Positions 1 to 6,160 of a DNA stretch of 11,538 bases are shown here, piece by piece. This DNA comes from Ectopseudomonas composti (GTDB taxonomy: Bacteria; Pseudomonadota; Gammaproteobacteria; Pseudomonadales; Pseudomonadaceae): NCBI GenBank assembly GCA_946886245.1, contig CAMPIF010000086.1, positions 1 to 11,538 of the forward strand, in the 5' to 3' direction. The position numbers and the translations under genes are program-made. The notes beneath the pieces are model-generated. The model did no database searches and was not told the DNA's origin. It saw only the letters and a program-made list of their open reading frames with translations. Position 1 is the stretch's first letter. The number at the start of each line of letters is the position of its first letter.

Positions 1-185
1 GTGATGGCGGCGACCTGATCGATGAACTCGCGGATGTCGGCGCCCTTGAGGTTGATGGTCCAGCTTTCTTCCTGCTGGTTGGCGCTGGCCGGCACCTGCT
101 CGATTTGCGCAAGCAAGGGCAAGGGGGCAGCGGCCAGGCCGGCGGCGAGGAGGGCGAGGGTCAGTCTGCTTCGGAGAACATGCAT
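1..185 (-). CDS. gspD: GspD/XcpQ, type II secretion outer-membrane secretin (N-terminal part only, runs off left edge)
   Basis: Reading the minus strand from the ATG at 185 gives about 61 residues before the window ends. The first 27 or so form a signal peptide: MHVLRSR, then a Leu/Ala-rich core ending in PLPLLAQ, with cleavage probably after LLA. It is followed by WTINLKGADIREFIDQVA, which I recognise as the start of the secretin N0 domain of XcpQ. In this family the protein forms the multimeric gated channel in the outer membrane; its N-domains contact GspC in the periplasm. The gene starts 4 bases after the gspC stop, so it is probably co-transcribed and translationally coupled with gspC; no strong Shine-Dalgarno is visible. 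The ATG at 181 in another frame stops after six codons, so 185 is the only workable start. About nine tenths of a normal secretin (around 650 residues) lies outside. Confidence 0.93.
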   Translation of the reverse strand, partial: MHVLRSRLTLALLAAGLAAAPLPLLAQIEQVPASANQQEESWTINLKGADIREFIDQVAAI

Positions 186-189
186 CGGT

Positions 190-837
190 TCAGTCGCTTT
201 CCATGAGCTGATCGGCGGGCGTTTCCTCCGGCAGTGTGCCGGAGGCTTCCATCTGTTCACGCAGGTCTTGCATGCGCTGGCGCAGTTGTTCGAGGTTGTT
301 CTGGTCGAGTTGGTCGAGCTGTTCGACGGGGTCGTCGAGCGTTTCTTCCGCTGGCGTATAGACGCTGTACTGGCCACTCTGCTGACGAGGGAAGGCCAGG
401 CTTTCGCGGCGACCGTTGCGCAGCAGTTCGACGCGGTCGGCATAGACGGCATCCAGGCGCACGCCGCTGTCCACCTGCATGCCGACGGTATAACGCTGGG
501 CGCTCTGGCCCTGGCGCTGGAGCACCGCGCTGGAGCGTTGCGGGTCACTGTGGACGAAGCTGCCGAGCAGCGTCAGTTGCAGGTTGGTGGCCGGTGGCGT
601 ACCGCTGTCGGCCTCGCGCGGGCTGCCGAACAACTGGGCGATGGGCGCCTGCGCGCGCTGTTGCAGATCGGGGGCGGTCTGGCCGAGCGGTTGCTCTACG
701 GGGCCGCGCACCAGGCGCAGCAATTCTGCGCTTTGCCAGGCCAGACTCACGCTCAGGGCGATCAGCACGAGCATGCCGATCAGGCTCGGGGCATTGTCCT
801 TGATCCGCTGGGAAAGGGCCGAGATGGGCAAAAGCAT
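190..837 (-). CDS. gspC: GspC/XcpP, type II secretion inner-membrane clamp protein
   Basis: The 215-residue protein has a short cytoplasmic start (MLLPISALSQRIKDN) and one membrane segment at about residues 19-40 (LIGMLVLIALSVSLAW). A Pro/Gln-rich linker leads to the homology-region (HR) domain at about 65-150, containing LTLLGSFVHSD and YTVGMQVDSGVRL. The C-terminus is acidic and Gln/Leu-rich (VEQLDQLDQNNLEQLRQRMQD), reads as a coiled coil and shows no PDZ domain, which is the XcpP type. GspC links the secretin, through its HR domain, to the GspF/L/M platform and helps select substrates. I start at the ATG at 837; a GGAG sits only 2 bases upstream, so initiation may be modest. The frame stays open to 1122, but that extension would cover the divergent promoter and has no family resemblance. 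gspD follows after 4 bases. Confidence 0.93.
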   Translation of the reverse strand: MLLPISALSQRIKDNAPSLIGMLVLIALSVSLAWQSAELLRLVRGPVEQPLGQTAPDLQQRAQAPIAQLFGSPREADSGTPPATNLQLTLLGSFVHSDPQRSSAVLQRQGQSAQRYTVGMQVDSGVRLDAVYADRVELLRNGRRESLAFPRQQSGQYSVYTPAEETLDDPVEQLDQLDQNNLEQLRQRMQDLREQMEASGTLPEETPADQLMESD

Positions 838-1066
838 TACTCCGCAAACGACAGTCCGATTCTTCTTATGTGCTGGGCGTCGCGCGCTGATCATAGCAGC
901 CTGCGCGAGGTTGGCATCCCCTAAATGGGGTGGGTGTAGAGTTACAGACGATGTGTTAAAGATAGTCGAATGTACGCACAAAAAAGACCGTCCTAGAGGT
1001 AGCCATTGGGTCAAACAGTCAGATTTGGCTGTGCTACCCGAATAAGGTTCTGTTCCAAGGTCACGC
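838..1066. promoter_or_regulatory. Divergent promoter region between gspCD and gspE-M
   Basis: This 229-base gap must hold the promoters for both arms of the secretion locus. A convincing minus-strand promoter is listed separately. For the plus strand only weak candidates are visible: TTGGCA at 911-916 with TGTAGA at 935-940 (18-base spacing). CCCC-taaat-GGGG (918-930) is a small palindrome centred between the two promoter arms and could be an operator. GGTAGC (998-1003) can pair with GCTACC (1033-1038) in the gspE leader. The gspE ribosome site is AAGG at 1057-1060, 6 bases before the ATG. In P. aeruginosa the xcp genes respond to quorum sensing, but I do not see a good lux-type box here. 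Confidence 0.6.
890..917 (-). promoter_or_regulatory. Probable sigma-70 promoter for gspC-gspD
   Basis: On the minus strand, ATGCCA (917-912) is followed after 16 bases by TATGAT (895-890). These match the -35 consensus at 4 of 6 and the -10 consensus at 5 of 6 positions. The predicted start near 883 gives a leader of about 45 bases to the gspC ATG at 837. The same bases, read on the plus strand, include TTGGCA at 911-916, so the two divergent promoters may share their -35 region. This was found by eye and is not tested. Confidence 0.5.
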
Positions 1067-2554
1067 ATGAACACTTCGTTGCCCGAAATTCCGCTGCGCC
1101 GTCTGCCCTTCAGCTTTGCCAAGCGTCACGGCGTGGTGTTCGTCATGCAGGACGAACGCACCAGCCTGGCCCATCGCGCCGATTGTGACCCGGTGGCGCT
1201 GGCCGAGGCGCAGCGTTTCGCCGGTCGCCGCCTGCCGCTGCAGGCGCTGAGCGCACCTGAGTTCGCCCTGGTGCTGGGTGCGGCCTATCAGCACGATTCC
1301 GCTTCCATGCAATTGGCTGAGGACATCGGCGGCAGTTTCGATCTGGCCTCGTTGGCCGATCAGGTGCCGGAAACCGAAGACCTGCTGGAGCAGGAGGACG
1401 ACGCGCCAATCATCCGCCTGATCAACGCCATCCTCGGCGAAGCGATCAAGGAAAACGCCTCCGACATTCACCTGGAAACTTTCGAGAAACGCCTGGTGGT
1501 GCGCTTTCGCGTCGACGGCATCCTCCGTGAGGTGCTCGAACCCAAACGCGAGCTGGCCGCGTTGCTGGTCTCGCGGGTGAAAGTGATGGCGCGGCTGGAC
1601 ATCGCCGAGAAGCGCGTGCCGCAGGACGGGCGCATTTCGCTCAAGGTCGGCGGGCGCGAGGTGGACATTCGCGTGTCCACCTTGCCCTCGGCCAACGGCG
1701 AGCGGGTGGTGCTGCGTCTGCTCGACAAACAGGCCGGACGCCTGTCTCTGCAGCACCTGGGCATGCGCGCCGAGGACCGCAAGCTCATGGAAGAAACGGT
1801 GCGCAAGCCGCACGGCATCCTGCTGGTCACCGGCCCCACCGGCTCGGGCAAGACCACCACGCTGTACGCCAGCCTGGTCAGCCTCAACGACCATACGCGC
1901 AACATCCTCACCGTCGAGGACCCCATCGAATACCATCTCGAAGGCATCGGCCAGACCCAGGTCAACACCAAGGTGGACATGACCTTCGCCCGCGGTCTGC
2001 GCGCCATCCTGCGCCAGGACCCGGACGTGGTGATGGTCGGCGAGATTCGCGACAAGGAAACCGCCGAGATCGCCGTACAGGCTTCGCTGACCGGCCACCT
2101 GGTGCTCTCCACGCTGCACACCAACAGCGCCATCGGCGCCATCACCCGCCTGGTGGATATGGGCGTAGAGCCCTTTCTGCTGTCGTCATCCTTGCTGGGT
2201 GTGCTGGCCCAGCGCCTGGTGCGGGTGCTGTGCCCGGCGTGCAAGGAACCCTATGCCGCCGATGAGGCCGAATGCGCGCTGCTCGGTGTGCCGGCCAGTT
2301 CGCCGCCGACGCTGTACCACGCTCGCGGTTGCGCCCATTGCCATCAGCAGGGCTATCGTGGGCGTACCGGTATCTACGAACTGGTGGTCTTCGATGAAGT
2401 CATACGCACGCTGGTGCACAGCCGCGCTTCCGAGCAGGACATGAGCCGCCACGCCCGCAGCCTGGGCCCGAGCATCCGCGACGATGGCCGGCGCAAGGTG
2501 CTGGAAGGGGTGACCACGGTCGAGGAAGTGCTGCGCGTGACGCGAGAGGAATGA
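1067..2554 (+). CDS. gspE: GspE/XcpR, type II secretion ATPase
   Basis: This 495-residue protein is the cytoplasmic hexameric ATPase that powers pseudopilus assembly, docked to the membrane through GspL. Visible parts in order are: an N-terminal GspL-binding region; an N2 domain with [11 protein letters not shown] and ASDIHLE; the Walker A loop GPTGSGKT at residues 256-263; the Asp-rich segment VEDPIEY; and the Walker B/Asp box [15 protein letters not shown] at 315-329. A His box ([12 protein letters not shown]) comes next, then the zinc-binding four-cysteine motif, CPAC at 389-392 and CAHC at 422-425, which is typical of GspE and PilB relatives. The length is normal and all nucleotide-binding motifs are intact. 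AAGG lies 6 bases before the ATG. It is the first gene of the operon; the stop overlaps an ATG (ATGATGGC, 2551-2558) that no longer leads into gspF because a repeat follows. Confidence 0.98.
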   Translation: MNTSLPEIPLRRLPFSFAKRHGVVFVMQDERTSLAHRADCDPVALAEAQRFAGRRLPLQALSAPEFALVLGAAYQHDSASMQLAEDIGGSFDLASLADQVPETEDLLEQEDDAPIIRLINAILGEAIKENASDIHLETFEKRLVVRFRVDGILREVLEPKRELAALLVSRVKVMARLDIAEKRVPQDGRISLKVGGREVDIRVSTLPSANGERVVLRLLDKQAGRLSLQHLGMRAEDRKLMEETVRKPHGILLVTGPTGSGKTTTLYASLVSLNDHTRNILTVEDPIEYHLEGIGQTQVNTKVDMTFARGLRAILRQDPDVVMVGEIRDKETAEIAVQASLTGHLVLSTLHTNSAIGAITRLVDMGVEPFLLSSSLLGVLAQRLVRVLCPACKEPYAADEAECALLGVPASSPPTLYHARGCAHCHQQGYRGRTGIYELVVFDEVIRTLVHSRASEQDMSRHARSLGPSIRDDGRRKVLEGVTTVEEVLRVTREE

Positions 2555-2580
2555 TGGCGAGTGGGATGTTGGCATTGGCT

Positions 2581-2656
2581 CCTGTAGGAGCGGCTGGGCG
2601 GCATTCCGTTTCGGCCGCGGGTCGGCGCAGATCGCGGCTAAGGCCGCTCCTACGGG
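2581..2656. repeat. REP-type inverted repeat between gspE and gspF
   Basis: The element begins CCTGTAGGAGCGGC (2581-2594) and ends GCCGCTCCTACGGG (2643-2656); these 14-base arms are complementary except for one position. The right end, read in reverse, is GTAGGAGCGGCCTTAGCCGC. That is the classic Pseudomonas REP form, with its own GCGGC/GCCGC hairpin. The element lies in the 123-base gap between gspE and gspF, the largest gap in the operon that no gene reads through. It could stabilise or attenuate the message between the ATPase and the downstream genes, but nothing in the sequence proves this. Confidence 0.85.
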
Positions 2657-2677
2657 AACAACCGGAGCGATTTGCCG

Positions 2678-3895
2678 ATGGCTGCCTTTGAATATATTGC
2701 CCTCGACGGGCGCGGCCGCCAGCAGAAGGGCGTGCTGGAAGCCGACAGCGCGCGCCAGGTGCGCCAACTGCTGCGCGAGCGCCAGCTGGCGCCGCTGGAG
2801 GTCAAAGCCACGCGCAGCCGCGAGCAGGACAGTGGTCAGGCGCGTCTGGGTTTTGTACGTGGCCTGTCAGCGCGCGACCTGGCGCTGGTCACTCGCCAGT
2901 TGGCGACGCTGATCCAGGCGGCGCTGCCCATCGAAGAAGCGCTGCGCGCCGCTGCTGCGCAATCCACCCGTTCGCGTATCCAGGGCATGCTCCTGGCGGT
3001 GCGCGCCCGCGTGCTGGAGGGCCACAGCCTGGCCGGCAGCCTGAAGGAATTTCCGGCCGCGTTTCCCGAGCTATACCGCGCCACGGTGGCGGCGGGAGAA
3101 CATGCCGGGCACCTCGGCCCGGTCCTGGAGCAATTGGCCGACTACACCGAACAGCGTCAGCAATCGCGACAGAAGGTGCAGCTGGCGTTGCTCTACCCGG
3201 TGATCCTGATGTGTGCCTCCTTGCTGATCGTCGGCTTTCTGCTCGGCTACGTGGTGCCGGACGTGGTCAAGGTGTTCGTCGACTCGGGGCAGACCCTGCC
3301 AGCGCTGACGCGCGGGCTGATCGCCCTGAGCGACTGGGTCAAGGCCTGGGGGCTGGTTGCCCTGGTGGCGCTGATCCTGGCGGTCGTCGCCTTGCGCGCA
3401 GCCCTGCGTGACGAGGCGTTCAGGCTGCGCTGGCATCGGTTTCTGCTGCGCATACCGCTGGTCGGTCAGCTGGGCCGCGCCACCGATTGCGCGCGTTTTG
3501 CCTCGACCCTGGCGATCCTCACCCGCAGCGGTGTGCCGCTGGTGGAGGCGCTGGCGATTGCCGGCGAGGTGATCGGCAACCGGGTGATTCGTGGCGAGGT
3601 GCTGGTGGCGGCGCAGAAGGTGCGCGAAGGTGGCAGCCTGACCCGCTCGCTGGAGGCCACCGGACAGTTCCCGCCGATGATGCTGCACATGATCGCCAGC
3701 GGTGAGCGCTCCGGTGAGCTGGATCAGATGTTGGCGCGTACGGCGAAGAACCAGGAGAACGACCTCGGCGCTCAGATCGCCCTGTTGGTCGGCTTGTTCG
3801 AGCCGTTCATGCTGGTCTTCATGGGGGCAGTGGTGCTGGTGATCGTTCTGGCCATCCTGCTGCCGATTCTTTCTTTGAACCAGATGGTGGGGTAG
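2678..3895 (+). CDS. gspF: GspF/XcpS, type II secretion inner-membrane platform protein
   Basis: This polytopic protein of 405 residues sits at the centre of the inner-membrane platform and couples the GspE motor to pseudopilin insertion. It has two related cytoplasmic domains. The first holds ARDLALVTRQLATLIQAALP and the second ARFASTLAILTRSGVPLVEAL, the signature of the GspF/PilC family. Three membrane segments are seen at about residues 169-190, 225-243 and 374-400. The sequence is close to XcpS as I remember it, from MAAFEY at the start to LSLNQMVG at the end. I chose the ATG at 2678, 10 bases after GGAG (2664-2667), rather than the in-frame TTG at 2672, whose spacing of 4 is too short. 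gspG follows after 4 bases. Confidence 0.97.
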   Translation: MAAFEYIALDGRGRQQKGVLEADSARQVRQLLRERQLAPLEVKATRSREQDSGQARLGFVRGLSARDLALVTRQLATLIQAALPIEEALRAAAAQSTRSRIQGMLLAVRARVLEGHSLAGSLKEFPAAFPELYRATVAAGEHAGHLGPVLEQLADYTEQRQQSRQKVQLALLYPVILMCASLLIVGFLLGYVVPDVVKVFVDSGQTLPALTRGLIALSDWVKAWGLVALVALILAVVALRAALRDEAFRLRWHRFLLRIPLVGQLGRATDCARFASTLAILTRSGVPLVEALAIAGEVIGNRVIRGEVLVAAQKVREGGSLTRSLEATGQFPPMMLHMIASGERSGELDQMLARTAKNQENDLGAQIALLVGLFEPFMLVFMGAVVLVIVLAILLPILSLNQMVG

Positions 3896-3899
3896 CTAG

Positions 3900-4325
3900 G
3901 TGAATAGCAGACAAGCAGGTTTCACCCTGATTGAAATCATGGTGGTGGTGGTGATTCTGGGCATTCTGGCGGCGCTGGTGGTGCCGCAGGTGATGAGCCG
4001 GCCGGATCAGGCCAAGGTCACCGCCGCGCAGAACGACATTCGCGCCATCGGCGCCGCGCTGGACATGTACAAGCTCGACAACCACAACTACCCCAGCACC
4101 CAGCAGGGCCTGGAGGCGCTGGCGAGCAAGCCGAGCGGCAACCCGCCGGCGAAGAACTGGAGCAAGGATGGCTACCTCAAGCGCCTGCCCATCGATCCCT
4201 GGGGCAACCCGTATCAGTACCTGGCCCCCGGTACCAAGGGTGCCTTCGATCTCTACTCGCTCGGCGCCGACGGCAAGCAGGGTGGCAGCGATCTGAACGC
4301 CGATATCGGCAACTGGGATCTCTGA
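3900..4325 (+). CDS. gspG: GspG/XcpT, major pseudopilin
   Basis: This 141-residue major subunit of the pseudopilus is made as a precursor with leader MNSRQAG. Prepilin peptidase would cut before FTLIEIMVVVVILGILAALV, and the Glu at mature position 5 is present. The globular part has the GspG hallmarks TQQGLEAL, WGNPYQY and FDLYSLGADGKQGGSD. The last of these is the calcium-binding loop, with acidic side chains intact. The start is GTG at 3900, 7 bases after a GGTGGGG ribosome site that lies in the end of gspF; no ATG is available between the gspF stop and the cleavage site. Spacing to gspF is 4 bases. The next gene begins 7 bases after its stop, where a repeat element starts soon after. Confidence 0.97.
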   Translation: MNSRQAGFTLIEIMVVVVILGILAALVVPQVMSRPDQAKVTAAQNDIRAIGAALDMYKLDNHNYPSTQQGLEALASKPSGNPPAKNWSKDGYLKRLPIDPWGNPYQYLAPGTKGAFDLYSLGADGKQGGSDLNADIGNWDL

Positions 4326-4332
4326 CCCGACC

Positions 4333-4926
4333 ATGCCGCTGTTCGCCTGTGGGAGCGAGCGTCGCGAGCGAAGCGTTCGACATCGCCCATGTTCGCGAGC
4401 AGAGCTCGCTCCTGCGTTGAAGGCGCAGCGCGGTTTTACCCTGATCGAGCTGCTGGTGGTGCTGGTCATTCTCGGCAGCCTGATCGGCCTGGCGGTACTC
4501 AGCACCGGCGTCGCCGGGCCGGCACGCGAGCTGCGCAGCGAGGCCGAGCGCCTCGGTGGGCTGATGGGCGTGCTGGTCGACGAGGCGGTGCTGGACAATC
4601 GCGAATACGGGCTGAGTTTCACTCGCGACGGTTACCGGGTGCTGCGCTACGACCCGCAGCGCGGCGAATGGCAGGCGCTGGATCGCCAGGCTCATCGCCT
4701 GCCGGAGTGGGCCGAGCTGGCATTCGAGGTGGAGGGCGAGGCCTTGAGCCTGACAACTGATGACAGTGCTGATACGCCACAGTTGCTGATCCTCTCCAGC
4801 GGTGAAATGACGCCCTTCCGTCTGCGCCTGGCCGAACGTCGTCGTGAAGGCCTGCGCCTACAGTTGTCCAGCGATGGCTTCGGTCTGCCGCGTGTCGAGG
4901 AACTGGGCACGAGGCGCTCGCGATGA
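4333..4926 (+). CDS. gspH: GspH/XcpU, minor pseudopilin with a repeat-derived leader
   Basis: The mature part, GFTLIELLVVLVILGSLIGL onward, with VLSTGVAG and DEAVLDNREYGL, is clearly the minor pseudopilin XcpU, which sits near the pseudopilus tip. Mature Glu5 is present. The upstream end is odd. The frame runs back through a repeat element (4348-4412) to the ATG at 4333, giving a 34-residue, strongly basic leader (MPLFACGSERRERSVRHR...), against roughly 6 residues for other XcpU proteins as I recall. The only other in-frame start-like codon in reach is TTG at 4417, which would give a normal leader (MKAQRG) but has no Shine-Dalgarno, only the repeat's stem, upstream. The ATG at 4333 lies 7 bases after the gspG stop and could be used by coupling. 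The end overlaps gspI by 4 bases (ATGA). Confidence 0.93.
   Translation: MPLFACGSERRERSVRHRPCSRAELAPALKAQRGFTLIELLVVLVILGSLIGLAVLSTGVAGPARELRSEAERLGGLMGVLVDEAVLDNREYGLSFTRDGYRVLRYDPQRGEWQALDRQAHRLPEWAELAFEVEGEALSLTTDDSADTPQLLILSSGEMTPFRLRLAERRREGLRLQLSSDGFGLPRVEELGTRRSR
4348..4412. repeat. REP-type inverted repeat read through as gspH leader codons
   Basis: GGAGCGAGC (4352-4360) pairs with GCTCGCTCC (4404-4412), with further internal pairing (GTCGCGAGCG against CGCGAGCAGA). The element starts TGTGGGAGCG at 4348. Its reverse complement matches the repeat at 5309-5370 closely at both ends, so the two are copies of one family in opposite orientation. It contains no stop codon in the gspH frame. 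Confidence 0.85.
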
Positions 4927-5306
4927 GGCCAGTACGCGGCTTTACCCTGCTCGAAGTGCTGGTGGCCCTGGCCATTTTCGCCCTGATTGCCGCCAGCGTG
5001 CTGACTGCCAGCGCACGTAGCGTGCGCACGGCCAGCCAGCTCGAAAACAAGACCCTGGCCATGTGGGTGGCGGACAACCAGCTGACCGAGCTGCAACTGG
5101 CCGACACGCCACCGGCTGATGGCCGCGACCAGGGCCAGGTGGAGTTCGCCGGCCGTCGCTGGTCGTGGCAAAGCGAAATCCAGGCCACCAGCGAGCCGGC
5201 CATGCGCCGCGTGACGCTGTGGGTCGCCGCCGAGGAGCGCGGCGCCAGGGGCGATCTGCGTGAGCGGGCGCAGGTCACGCTCAGCGGTTTCCTGGGGGCG
5301 CCATGA
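4923..5306 (+). CDS. gspI: GspI/XcpV, minor pseudopilin
   Basis: This 127-residue minor pseudopilin nucleates the tip complex with GspJ and GspK in this family. The leader MRPVRG is followed by FTLLEVLVALAIFALIAASV with Glu at mature position 5. The globular part carries NKTLAMWVADNQLTELQL, the conserved XcpV segment, and the protein ends VTLSGFLGAP. The length is typical. The ATG overlaps the gspH stop (ATGA). The last ten codons plus the stop are duplicated 183 bases downstream (see the direct repeat), leaving this copy intact. Confidence 0.96.
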   Translation: MRPVRGFTLLEVLVALAIFALIAASVLTASARSVRTASQLENKTLAMWVADNQLTELQLADTPPADGRDQGQVEFAGRRWSWQSEIQATSEPAMRRVTLWVAAEERGARGDLRERAQVTLSGFLGAP

Positions 5307-5318
5307 TGCGTAGGAGCG
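5273..5318 (+). repeat. Left copy of a 46-base direct repeat (gspI tail and gspJ start)
   Basis: Bases 5273-5318 and 5456-5501 align without gaps at an offset of 183, with 40 of 46 identical. Each copy contains the last gspI codons, the stop, ATGATG and a GGAGCG repeat end. Four of the six differences fall within gspI codons (5276, 5279, 5291, 5300), all third positions and all synonymous. The other two (5309, 5312) lie beyond the stop. Confidence 0.9.
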
Positions 5319-5370
5319 AGCTCTGCTCGCGAATCCGTGGCGACGCCATTTCGCTCGCGACGCTCGCTCC
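5309..5370. repeat. REP-type inverted repeat between gspI and gspJ
   Basis: GGAGCGAGC (5313-5321) is complementary to GCTCGCTCC (5362-5370), and CTGCTCGCGA faces TCGCTCGCGA inside. It is the same family as the element at 4348-4412 but in the opposite orientation. It begins directly after the ATGATG that follows the gspI stop. Confidence 0.85.
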
Positions 5371-5375
5371 AGTCC

Positions 5376-5450
5376 GTAGGGTGGGCCGGGCGGCGCTCCG
5401 CTTCAGCCCACCAACAGCGGCCAGCCTTGGTGGGCTAAAGCCCACCCTAC
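5376..5450. repeat. Second inverted repeat (GTAGGGTGGGC family) between gspI and gspJ
   Basis: GTAGGGTGGGC (5376-5386) pairs exactly with GCCCACCCTAC (5440-5450). Inside, AGCCCACCAA (5405-5414) pairs with TTGGTGGGCT (5427-5436), and GGTGGGC-taaa-GCCCACC (5429-5446) is an alternative tight hairpin. It is a different family from its REP neighbour and resembles the GTAGGGTGCGC repeat after gspM in its outer GTAGGGTG/CACCCTAC ends. Confidence 0.8.
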
Positions 5451-5455
5451 CAACT

Positions 5456-5501
5456 GGTGACCCTCAGCGGTTTTCTGGGGGCTCCATGATGTGTGGGAGC
5501 G
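5456..5501 (+). repeat. Right copy of the 46-base direct repeat, supplying the gspJ start
   Basis: This copy still spells the gspI ending VTLSGFLGAP-stop, now untranslated as gspI. It provides the TGGGGG ribosome-binding stretch (5476-5481) and ATGATG (5486-5491) that gspJ most likely uses. It ends in TGTGGGAGCG, the same ten bases that open the repeat at 4348, and these are read as gspJ codons Cys-Gly-Ser. Confidence 0.88.
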
Positions 5502-6160
5502 CTCAGCGCGGCTTCACCCTGCTGGAGCTGTTGATTGCCATCGCCATCTTCGCCCTGCTGGGCCTGGCCACCTACCGCATGCTCGACAGCGTGCTCAGCG
5601 CCGATGCCGTCACTCGCGAGCACGAACGTCAGTTACGCGAGTTGACCCGCGCCCTGTCAGCCTTCGAGCGCGATCTGCGCCAGGTCACGGTACGGCCGAT
5701 TCGCGATGCTTTCGGTGATGCCCAGCCGGCGCTGCACGGCGATCTGGCTGATGCCACGGCGCTGGAACTGAGTCGCGTCGGCTGGCGCAACCCGCTCGGC
5801 CAACCGCGTGCCGAGGTACAGCGGGTGCGTTGGCAGCTCAGTGGCGAGCAGTGGCAGCGGCGTTACTGGCGCGTGCTGGATCGCGCGCAGGACAGCACGC
5901 CGCAGATCCAGCAGGCGCTCGATGGCGTCGAGTCATTGAGCCTGCGCTATCTGGACAAGGACGGCCAGTGGCAGCCTGACTGGCCGCCAGCCAATGCTTC
6001 TGGCGACGGTTTGCTCACCGAGCTGCCGCGTGCTGTGGAGCTACGCCTGCAGCATCGCCGCTATGGCGAGCTGCGCCGTCTGCTGCGTCTGCCTGATCTG
6101 CCGGCGCAGAGCTCTACCGGCGTGCCGCCAGAGGATTCTAACGAGGCGCCGCCGTCATGA
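5486..6160 (+). CDS. gspJ: GspJ/XcpW, minor pseudopilin
   Basis: The 224-residue precursor has leader MMCGSAQRG followed by FTLLELLIAIAIFALLGLAT, with Glu at mature position 5. Conserved XcpW segments follow: ALSAFERDLRQV, GWRNPLGQ, RYWRVLDRAQDS and RYLDKDGQW. With GspI and GspK it forms the pseudopilus tip. The C-terminal 20 residues are Pro/Ser/Glu-rich and probably disordered. The start is a choice. ATG 5486 (or 5489) lies in the right copy of the direct repeat, just after TGGGGG. The frame is also open back to ATG 5303, overlapping the gspI stop, but that would put a 70-residue repeat-encoded leader before the cleavage site. I prefer 5486. The leader residues CGS are encoded by a repeat end. 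The stop overlaps gspK (ATGA). Confidence 0.93.
   Translation: MMCGSAQRGFTLLELLIAIAIFALLGLATYRMLDSVLSADAVTREHERQLRELTRALSAFERDLRQVTVRPIRDAFGDAQPALHGDLADATALELSRVGWRNPLGQPRAEVQRVRWQLSGEQWQRRYWRVLDRAQDSTPQIQQALDGVESLSLRYLDKDGQWQPDWPPANASGDGLLTELPRAVELRLQHRRYGELRRLLRLPDLPAQSSTGVPPEDSNEAPPS

Noticed and set aside
22..924. Plus-strand open frame of 300 codons opposite gspC and gspD
   Set aside because: It is antisense to a clear GspC/GspD pair, has no ribosome site, and its composition follows from the high-GC codon bias of the real genes.
838..1066. Quorum-sensing lux-type box in the xcp promoter region
   Set aside because: I searched by eye for a CT...AG dyad of the right size and found none convincing.
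838..1122. Extension of gspC back to an ATG at 1122
   Set aside because: It would run through the divergent promoter and into gspE, and the added residues resemble nothing in GspC; the ATG at 837 begins the family sequence.
1061..2119. Minus-strand open frame of 352 codons
   Set aside because: It is a shadow of gspE, which has all its ATPase motifs on the plus strand.
2672..2677. TTG at 2672 as the gspF start
   Set aside because: Only 4 bases from GGAG and not supported by the conserved MAAFEY start at 2678.
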